Assembly (NCBI GenBank): GCA_015680685.1
Contig: MNCI01005415.1
Span: forward strand, 271,812-335,811
Direction of reading: 5' to 3'
DNA: 64,000 nt
From: Gnetum montanum
Taxonomy: Eukaryota > Streptophyta > Gnetopsida > Gnetales > Gnetaceae
Shown piece by piece: positions 56,505 through 64,000 of this stretch; positions within the stretch are counted from its first letter, which is position 1, and every line of letters begins with the position of its first letter. Below the pieces are notes generated by a model that ran no database searches, was not told the origin of the DNA, and saw nothing but the letters and a program-made list of their open reading frames with translations. Position numbers and translations under genes: made by a program.

Positions 56505-57470
56505 TATCATCATACTTTGCAACTGAGGACCCTCTCATTGAGACACTTGTAACCATGTCCAAGGGGAAAGCAAAAACGTTAAAACTTATCTCCCTCTTAG
56601 ATGCACAGAAGCACAAAAACGTAGCCAATATTCTGCAAGAAAACATCAGTATCTTCACATGGTAATATAGCGACATGCTAGGTCTAGATCTGCAGTTGAT
56701 TTAGCACAACATCATCCTAGACCCACACATGAAGGTAGTCAAGCAGAAGGCTCAAAAAGTTAAGCTAGAAATTGCACTAGCCATGAGAGTCGAAATCACC
56801 AAGCTATACCAAGCTGGTTTCATCCACATGGTTGACTACTTGGAATGGGTGTCCAACATCATTGTGGTTTCAAAGAAAACGGGAGGAATATGAGTCTGTA
56901 TAGACTTTTGGGACTTGAACAAGGCAATGATCAAGGACGATTTCCCACTTCCAAGAATCGATTAGCTCATTGACACCATAGTTGGTCATGCTCTGTTATC
57001 CTTCATGGATGGTTTCTCTGGATACAACCAAATCTGCATTAACCTGGAGCATTAGCTAAAAAAACCTTCATGACCCCATGGGGCACCTTCTATTATACCA
57101 TGATGCCTTTTAGTCTCAAGAATGCTAGGGCAACCTACCAGTGAGCCATGACCTACATTTTCAGTAACTATATCCTAAAAACATTAAAAGACTATGTGGA
57201 TGATATAGTAGTCAAGTCCAAGGAGGTAGCTGATCACCCACGTGATCTAGGGGTAGTCCCTAAGTGTTGCCAAATGCATGAATTATGCCTCAATCCTAAG
57301 AAGTGTGTCTTCAGTGTAAAACCCAGACACATGTTAGGGTTCATGGTATCAGAGGCTGAGATACGGGTGGACCCTGACAAAGCTAAGGCCATCATCAACC
57401 TAGAACCTCCTACAAACCTTAAGGAGTTACATGTATTGCAAGGTAGGGTACAATTCATCTGAAGGTTTAT
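56505..57470 (+). pseudogene. RT: E2 reverse transcriptase domain
   Basis: It reads in parts as EDPLIETLVTMSKGKAKT, YLEWVSNIIVVSKKTGG, DLNKAMIKDDFPLP, FMDGFSGYNQI (about 57006, motif A intact), TMMPFSLKNA and the catalytic YVDD at 57193-57204. The open piece 57148-57462 ends with the thumb (LCLNPKKCVFSVK, GFMVSEAEIRVDP, NLKELHVLQGRVQFI). About eight stops lie upstream, most at codons that are Q or R in the family. The N-terminal part equivalent to E1 13554-13735 is deleted. It would copy the element RNA but is dead. Confidence 0.8.
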
Positions 57471-58500
57471 AGAAAAGTTGACTGACAAGTTACACCCCAT
57501 GCAACATCTTTTAAAGAAGGGGGTTAACTTCGAGTGGACAACCTAGTGTAAATAGGCCTTCGACGACCTAAATAAGGAGCTTTTGCACCTTGCAACTATG
57601 CATCCACCATAGAGTAATAAGCCTTTCATCATCTACCTTGCCACCTATGACACATCTATTGTAGCACTGCTATGTCAAAAATGAGATGATAGGTCTGAGA
57701 TACCAATGTATTATCTGAGTCATGCACTAATAGCGCATGAGTCGAAATACAATGAAGTAGAGAGGCATTGCCTCGCATTAGTATTCATGTTAAAGAAATG
57801 GATGCACTATCTATTTCATAGTGCATTCAAAATCATTTACAAAAGAAACATACTCTGGGCTATCATGAACAACCTGTATGAAAGTAGCAGGATAGCCCGG
57901 TGGAAAGATATAACTATGGAGTTCGACCTACACTATGTAAGCCAGTCATCGACCAAGGGTCAAGCCATAGCAATGCAACTTACAGCCTCACCGATCGATG
58001 ACCATGCAACCATAGACCTTGAGTTCCCAGACGAGCACATTGTAATTATCAACATTGTCCCATCATATCTCGAAGCCATTTTACACTTTGATGGTGCCTC
58101 AACTGCATGAGGAGGTAGCATCATCTCCATCATTATGTTCCCCTTTGGGGAAATGTGCCCCTTTCCTTATCATTTTGTGTTCCCCTACACCAAAAATGTG
58201 GCAGAGTATCAGGGACTACTCAAAGGCCTCTCAACTACCCAAGCACTATGCATACAACACCTGGCAATCCGCGGTGATTCAAAACTAGTTGTGAATCAAA
58301 TCACCGAGGTCTACGCCTACAAGGCTATGCATCTGCAACCCTACTGTGACCTAGAAAAAAGCGTGCTTAAGAAATTTACAACCACAGATGTGCAACATGT
58401 TCCATGCAATGAGAACACTATGGAAGATGCCTTAGCCACCCTTGCATCAAGAATTCCACCACACTCAGTTGCAAACCTGCCAACCTTGATTATCGAATGC
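57471..58500 (+). pseudogene. RH-aRNH: E2 RNase H and archaeal-type RNase H
   Basis: The first RNase H covers about 57540-57960, with the open piece 57706-58110 carrying MYYLSHALIAHESKYNEVER and ALVFMLKKWMHYLFHS. The second, aRNH, begins ILHFDGAST (58079) and continues in the long open piece 58135-58848 with FPYTKNVAEYQGLLKGLS, then IRGDSKLVVNQITEVYAYKA, FTTTDVQHVPCNENTMEDAL and ATLAS. The catalytic pattern D...E...D...D of an RNase H is readable (D in FDGA, E in AEYQ, D in GDSK, D in MEDAL). Two RNase H domains in this order identify the Tat lineage. Confidence 0.8.
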
Positions 58501-59729
58501 ATTGAGCCTATCACTCAGGTGGGACACATGGCTTCTGTTAGTGCTGCGGATACCCAGGAATGGTACACCAACATTAAATCATACCTACAACATGGAAAAC
58601 CCCTAGGTGGACTGATATCTACTCAAAGAGATGTAATTTGTAAGCGTGCCCAGCAATATGTGCTCATGGGAAATGATGCCCTGTGTCGATGCTCCTATGA
58701 CACGATATTGCTAGCATGCATGGGTGGGGAGCAGGTGCAGAAGGTGGTTAATGAAGTGCATGAGGAGCTGTGCAGTGGACACATAGCACCTAGGGCTATG
58801 GCTAAAAAATCTAGATATATGCAAATCTCATACACGTTTCACCTATGAACCTACATCCAATGCAAATCACGTGGCCTTTCAAACGATGGGGACTAGACCT
58901 CATAGGACCTATCATGCCTAAGTCCTCCATAGGACATAGCTTCATTATCACTACCACTGAGTATTTTACTAAGTGGGTGGAAGCCATTCCACTAAGGAAA
59001 ATGATGTCTTAGCAAATCTGCAACTTCATCCTAGACAACATCATGATAAGGTTTGGGCTTCCAATGACTATTGTAACCAACAATGGGTCATAGTTCAGTA
59101 GTATGGAAACCTGAACCTTCTGCAACAGTCTAGGAATCAAGCAATCATTCGCCTCCCCCTATTACCCATAGGTGAATGGATAGGTGGAGGCTACAAATAA
59201 TTCCATCATCAACTTGTTGAAGTGGATGCTTAACAACAGTAAGAGGCGGTGGCACGAGCAAATCCTCTACATTCTATGGGCCTATAGAATGATGTGCAGA
59301 ACCACGACAAGTAAGACTCCTTACAGCCTTGTTTATGGATTTGTAGATATGTTACCTCTTGAGTTGTAGGTACCATCACTCTGGATGATCCTCTTAAATG
59401 TTATGAGCTAAGCCTAGAACAACAAGTCATGGATCATTGATCTCGACTCAGTAGAGGAGGATTGCGTGCAGACGCTGAGACGCAGAGAGCACTACCAGAG
59501 CAAGTAGTAGCAAAAGGACCATGCAAACCCACATCATAAACCACTACAAAAGGAAGAACTCATCCTCAAGATGACCCATAAACATGTGAGAAAATTCTCA
59601 GCCAACTGGGAAGGTCCTTACGTGGTCACCCAATCCTTTGGGAATGGAGCCTTCAAGGTTGCAGACATGGACAGCAATGAGTTCATTAACCTAGTGAATC
59701 ACTCATACCTCAAGAAGTACTATGTCTAA
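58500..59729 (+). pseudogene. INT: E2 integrase, zinc-binding part deleted
   Basis: The segment up to 58848 (VVNEVHEELCSGHIAPRAMA) leads into the zinc finger. Compared with E1 (16025-16115), about 85 bp with the HHCC motif are missing between KKSRYMQ and the next block. The catalytic core follows: WGLDLIGPIMPKSSIGHSFI (58888), YFTKWVEAIPLRKM, then VTNNGS at the second Asp (Asp to Asn), so the D,D,E triad is broken. The open piece 59184-59369 (INLLKWMLNNSKRRWHEQIL) and the C-terminal end (FSANWEGPYVVTQSFGNGAF, HSYLKKYYV, stop at 59727) follow. Confidence 0.75.
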
Positions 59730-59744
59730 GTACATGAAGTAGGC

Positions 59745-60215
59745 AGAAAAATATCCACTAGAACGTAAAACTGGCATAGGTGAGTGAGCATCTGCTGCAA
59801 TGTTAAACTGGCATGACTATAGCAACATCTGCTACGATGATAAACTGGCAACAACAGCAAATAGCGTTCGCAACGACGTTAAATTAGCAACATCGAGCAA
59901 TGTCTGTGATGATGTTAAAATAGTGACACCAAGCATCGTCCGCTAAGTTATTAAACTAGCAACAACATCAAGCAGTGTCCGCAATGATGTTAAAATGGTG
60001 GCAACAAGCAGCATCCGCTACAAAAATAAATTAGCAGCAACCATCCACTATGACGTAAAACTGACACAGCTAGTTCGCTATGACTAAAAACTAGCATGGC
60101 ATGTCTACCATGACATTAAATTGGCATGTATGATTTGCTAGGATCTTAAACTAGCATAGCAGTCCATTGGGACCATAAATTATCACACAGTCTACCAAGA
60201 CCTTAAACTGGGTTC
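59745..60215 (+). repeat. E2 tandem array 3
   Basis: About fourteen imperfect units of 27-40 bp with core GTCCGCTAYGAYGTTAAACTRGCA follow the integrase stop. Units with GCAACAACAGCA spacers alternate with shorter ones. It has the same position and core as in E1, the short unit and E3. Confidence 0.8.
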
Positions 60216-60432
60216 CCATCACATTCCTAACGTTCACCTATGCCGAGTAGACATCAAATGAGCATGCACAGTGCCGATGTAGGGATGGGGCATTGTAGCT
60301 ACAGGAAAACAGTCCATGATGCATAGGGAACACGATCTAGAATATGGGTGATGCTACCACCATTGGCATTGTGCTAACCCTCTGGAGATGTTGTACGACA
60401 TTGCATTGGCCCTCCAGACCTACCATCGCCAT
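60216..60432 (+). other. E2 3' untranslated region up to the E3 insertion
   Basis: It aligns with 47090-47299 of the short unit; both contain GGAACACGATCTAGAA and GGCCCTCCAGACCTACCAT-like text. The alignment stops exactly where the E3 LTR begins. Confidence 0.75.
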
Positions 60433-61608
60433 TGTGCCGCCCGAAATCGTCGATCTCCGGCTGGAAGGAAATAGACACCATGAGATCACCAGACGCGCAC
60501 AGACGACCCTTCCTTCGCCTGAGGGCGAGCTAGAATGAACGAAGGTAGAGTACCTTGGGTGGTCCGCACGCAGATCAGACAAGGAATTCCCCAAACATAC
60601 ACCAAAGTGCAATATGCTGAGTTATACGTAAATGGCGTAACAAGCATAAATCAGGGCGTAAAAAATGTAAATGATGCGAACAGAGTGTAAATGTAAACGA
60701 GTGAAAATAGAATACATGCAACAATTAATGCAAACTGTAAACAATTTTGGGAAGAAAATGTAACAATGGCATTACAGAATGAGAGTACAATGCACTGGTC
60801 TAACGTAGTTGTGACTGGGACACAAGGCGGACGAAAAGCCCTAGTGGATGCAGGGATGACTGTGGGCTGGTTTGCACTGTAGGCACAGTGTAGAGCCTGT
60901 ATGCTCAGCGTACAGTGTTTTCCAGCGTATGAGGTTTTCTGCTCTGGTGTTCAGCGTCTTTGCTCTCTGGTGTGCTCTAGAATTTGCCAACCCTCCTGAA
61001 TCTCGTAAAAATTTGGGCTTTTATACAGGTTTTGACATTAGACTCAGGTTGGGGGACACGTGGCATGTTGACTGGGTGCAAAAGCGTAAAATTTACAAGT
61101 GTACAATATGTTACATTTTCCAGGTGTATACGCTGAGTGTATACGCTGTATGTGCTGGGTGTATACGTTGTGGATGCTGAGTGTATACGCTGTGGGTGCC
61201 GGGCGTATACGTTGGGCATATACGCTATGGATGTTGAGCGTATACACCAGGCGTATACGCTGATGGTTGCTGCCTTGTGCTAAATCTTGTTCTACAGTGT
61301 TTCTTCCATGCCATCCTTGAGGATTTCATGTCGGGCGTATACATCGGTTGCACCTATTGAGCGTACATATGAGGTGTGTGTGCTGGGTGTGCACGCTGGA
61401 CATCTACGCTGGGCGTATACACTGATAACGTCGGGCATATACACTAGGCGTATACGCTGGGCGTATATGCTGACACTACATACTTGGTGAAAGTTATCTT
61501 GATCTCTGAAGTTTCCATGTGTGATAGATGTAGCTGTGGTCATTTGTGGATCCCAGGGACCTACTTCACATTGGAGAAGTACCAAGCTCAAAATTTTGTG
61601 GTGTTTCA
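60433..61608 (-). repeat. E3 3' LTR
   Basis: 1176 bp; on the minus strand it starts TGAAACACCACAAAA and ends CGGCGGCACA-like at 60433. A TATAAAAG box lies at 61025-61018 with a CACGTG G-box 32 bp upstream (61063-61057). Upstream of these, 61120-61480 is a dense run of GCGTATACGCTGG-type units. Homologous to the solo LTR 5035-6382. Confidence 0.85.
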
Positions 61609-61623
61609 TTGGCCCCTCTTTGT
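61609..61623 (-). promoter_or_regulatory. E3 polypurine tract
   Basis: ACAAAGAGGGGCCAA on the minus strand, directly before the LTR start TGAAACACC; identical to 48158-48172. The neighbouring repeat GTCGACAAAGAAGTG at 61650-61665 may be a decayed second tract. Confidence 0.8.
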
Positions 61624-62650
61624 TGATGCTTAGAGGAATCAACCCGAGAAGTGTCGACAAAGAAGTGAAAAACACCACAAGTGACTTGATAGAGACTCTA
61701 TCCGTGGCCACTTGACTAGACGTTATTGTACCATATTCAGTAGTACATGGGATTGAGAGGCGTAAAATTTGTATCTGGATAGGGAAATGGAGATTGTGAG
61801 GATTGGGAACTGATCAAAAGATTGTATTTGGGTAAAGGGGATGCTCTAGTGTGTGTCATGTTGATCCTTGTCAATGGTCATTATTTAGCAGACTCGGGAT
61901 CCAGACGTGCAATGTGTGTTCTTTGGTAGAACAAGACTCTTGGTTAGTGTCCAAGAGGACTTGTTGGTAAGACCAAAGCCACGTGTTGATGCATTGCATT
62001 CTTTGGAGGAACAGTACCCTTCTTTGGGGAAACTGTTGGTGGAGAGCCAAAGCCATGCAATTGGATGTTTCTTGATTGTTTTTGACATGAGTACTAGTTG
62101 CCAAGACAGCTGCCTTCTCTCCTGGGGCTTATATGGAAATTGCCAAGGGTCTTTATTTTTTTTAGGGAGAAATTTGCGATGATCTTGTACTCATGCTCAA
62201 GTGCTACATTGTCTGTTGCAACTGCTCAAAGGTGTTACAGTGTGCAACGTATGCTGAAAGGTTTGAGTGTACTGGGTGTATCAGACGTGTGGCTGAGTAG
62301 AGTGTGTCAGTGAGTAGATAGGGAATGTATTGGGAAATGGGGATGTACTAGTGAATGGCTTGATTTAGTCTTGCCTCATGGGCTGTGAACGTTGCCTCAT
62401 CTTGCTGCTTATGATGGAATGCACTTTTGTACGAATACCTCTGAGCGTCATCCTGCAAACACAACTCCAAGGAGACAAGAAAACTATAAGTGAATAAGCG
62501 AGCTTAGACTTAAACAGCTACAGATGGAACAAAGACATTGTAGGAGATTTTAGGAACTGTAAATGAATGGCAGCAACGTTGGTAGGATCGCCTGATGGTG
62601 AGCGATGCAGTGATTCTGCTGAAGCTTGAATGTGGCCGCGAATTGAAGGA
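61624..62650 (-). other. E3 3' untranslated region
   Basis: This is a non-coding stretch of about 1 kb. Small open frames (61907-62182 on the plus strand, 61871-62104 on the minus) lack any homologue in the other elements. Nothing recognisable. Confidence 0.5.
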
Positions 62651-62654
62651 CGAG

Positions 62655-62990
62655 AGATGGAGTTGCTAGTTTATAGTCTTAGCGGACTATCACGGGTTAG
62701 TTTTATGTCATGACCTATTGGACATTTCCCGTTTAGCGTCGTGGCGGACATTGCATTGCCAGTTTCTAGTCTTAGCGGACCATGAAGAGGCAAACTAGTT
62801 TATAGTCTTAGCGGACTCTGGTGAATGAAATTGTGGCAGTTTACTATCGTGCTAGACGGGTGCTAGTTTATCGTCATTACAGACACTGTGTGGTATCGTT
62901 TTATCATCATGAACCCAGGACGAGCTGTGGTATTAGTTTTAAGTCATAATCCAGGACTGTTCTGTGGTATCAGTTTATAGTCATGACCCC
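62655..62990 (-). repeat. E3 tandem array 3
   Basis: On the minus strand the units read GTCCGCTAAGACTATAAACTAG and GTCATGACATAAAACTA, about 12 copies of 25-35 bp. It begins shortly after the integrase stop and shares the core of arrays 2 and 3 in E1 and E2. Confidence 0.8.
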
Positions 62991-63015
62991 AGGACTCGCA
63001 CGTACCTGACTTTGT

Positions 63016-64000
63016 TCAGACGTAGAATGGCTTTAGGAACAAGTGATTGGTTGGATTTGCAAACTCATTTCCTTCCATATCAGCTAACTTAAATGCTCCA
63101 TTTTCAAATGCTTTAGTGACCAAGAAAGGCCCTTCCCAGTTGGCTGAGAATTTGTCCGGGTGTTCCCAAACGGCTTTAAGTACAAGGTCGCCTTCTTTGA
63201 TAGGGCGCTTATGAATGTCTTTCCGATGTCGCTGCCATTGTTGTTTTTGGTACCACTCAATTTGATCAAGCTCACGCATGTGTTCCTCCTCCACCAAATC
63301 AAGGTCAATGATGTGTAGGTCATTGTTCTGTCCGTCGTCGAGGAGTCCAGAAAGTGTGATCCTTAAAGATGGTACCTGAAATTCCAGAGGTAAAACAACT
63401 TCTGAACCATAACAAGACTATATGATGTTTTACCTATTGAAGTTCTATGTGTAGTACGGTATGCCCACAATGCGTATACCAATTTTTCGTGCCATCTCCA
63501 TTTGCTTTGGGTAAGCATCTTTTTAAGTATTGTAATAATCATTTTGTTTGTTGCCTCTGCTTACCCATTGCCCTGAGGATAGTAAGGGGATGAGAATGAG
63601 TGTTTGATTCCTAGACTTTCAAAAAAGGTTTTGATATCGGCACTGCTAAATTATGGCCCGTTGTCAGTGATGATGATCATGGGAATGCCAAAACGGGCTA
63701 CAATGTTTTCGAGAATAAAATTGCACACATGTTTAGATGTAGTTTTTTGAAGGGGAGCAGCTTCTACCCACTTCGTGAAATATTCGATTGCGGTTATGAT
63801 GAAACTATGCCCTGCAGAAGATGAGGGTGTTATTGGGCCGATAAGGTCCAATCCCCACTTTTGAAAGGGCCATGTCATTTGCGCTGTGTGCAACTCATTT
63901 GGTGGGACATGGATTAGATTGCTATGTTTTTGGCAGGTACTACATGTTTTGGCCTTGGAAACATAGTCATACTCCATGTGTGGCCAGTAGTAGCCTAAGC
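63016..64000 (-). pseudogene. INT: E3 integrase (well preserved, 5' part outside the window)
   Basis: From 64000 downward it reads LRYYWPHMEYDYV, then CSTCQKHSNLIH (zinc-binding CxxC), WGLDLIGPITPSSSAGHSFI (first Asp), YFTKWVEAAPLQKT, IVARFGIPMIIITDNGP (second Asp, 63662-63651). A stop then interrupts the core at about 63648, and the downstream core with PYYPQGNG follows. The C-terminal open piece 63297-63016 holds WYQKQQWQRHRKDI, RPIKEGDLVLKAVWEHPDKF, SANWEGPFLVTKAF and ends HLFLKPFYV with a stop at 63016. It is cleaner than E1 and E2, with only a few stops and frame shifts between 63650 and 63300. It is closest to the Tat-type integrases of E1 and E2. Confidence 0.75.

Larger units (their letters stand above)
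48173..60432 (+). mobile_element. E2: Tat-like Ty3/gypsy element, interrupted by E3
   Basis: It has LTR B, PBS (49900-49916), leader (49917-50532), gag, protease, array 1, truncated antisense gene, array 2, RT, RNase H, aRNH, integrase, array 3 and part of the 3' untranslated region. It is cut at 60433 by E3; its 3' LTR must lie beyond the window. It is closely related to E1 in protein sequence but has different LTRs and a PR-RT spacer of 2.2 kb instead of 5.9 kb. Confidence 0.85.
60433..64000 (-). mobile_element. E3: Ty3/gypsy (Tat-like) element, 3' end only
   Basis: From right to left: integrase (64000-63016), tandem array, 3' untranslated region, PPT and 3' LTR (61608-60433). It is inserted in the 3' untranslated region of E2; the target flank is GCCAT (60428-60432). 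Its integrase reads nearly without stops, so it is the youngest element in the window. The rest lies beyond base 64000. Confidence 0.8.

Noticed and set aside
61907-62313. Overlapping open frames on both strands in the E3 3' untranslated region
   Set aside because: Overlap on both strands and lack of any homologue in the window suggest chance.
1-64000. A host protein-coding gene
   Set aside because: Every frame with recognisable homology belongs to a retrotransposon domain or to the extra ORFs carried by these elements.

Overview
This window reads as intergenic DNA from a large plant genome. It is packed with nested, decayed LTR retrotransposons, and I found no convincing host gene, rRNA or tRNA gene. 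Evidence for a plant is the presence of Tat-lineage Ty3/gypsy elements carrying two RNase H domains, an Athila-like element, a Ty1/copia remnant, and primer binding sites matching plant tRNA-Asn and (decayed) tRNA-Asp. A gymnosperm is plausible from the density and age of the decay, but the sequence does not prove it.

Layout. 1-21316 is Tat-like element E1 (+): 5' LTR (cut by the window edge), gag, protease, a 6 kb spacer holding a gene on the opposite strand, RT, RNase H, archaeal-type RNase H, integrase, a tandem repeat array, PPT and 3' LTR. A solo LTR of another family (5035-6382, minus) sits inside E1. 21317-27710 is a patchwork: a short plus-strand element end, a Ty1/copia RT-RNase H scrap with a fold-back, truncated element E6 (minus), and an LTR-like piece. 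27711-40536 is Athila-like element E5 (minus), with LTRs, gag, protease, RT, integrase and an extra downstream coiled-coil ORF. E5 appears to be inserted in the 5' LTR of Tat-like element E4 (40537-45000, +), of which only the LTR end, leader and gag region remain. At 45001 E4 is cut by a tandem LTR-short internal-LTR-full internal arrangement: LTR A, a coding-free internal region, LTR B, then element E2 (+) with gag, protease, a truncated antisense gene, RT, two RNase H domains and integrase. E2 is interrupted at 60433 by element E3 (minus), whose 3' LTR, repeat array and well preserved integrase run off the window end.

The most interesting feature is the antisense gene between protease and RT in both E1 and E2. 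It has conserved, short GT-AG introns at matching places, a coiled-coil-like C-terminal region and an acidic tail. It lies in the interval where Ogre-type Tat elements are known to have an intron, and tandem arrays sharing one core word (CCTTAAACTGGCA-like) flank it on both sides and recur after integrase. Almost every coding frame is broken, mostly by stops of the kind made by cytosine deamination. The coding entries are therefore fossil domains recognised by homology between copies rather than working genes.
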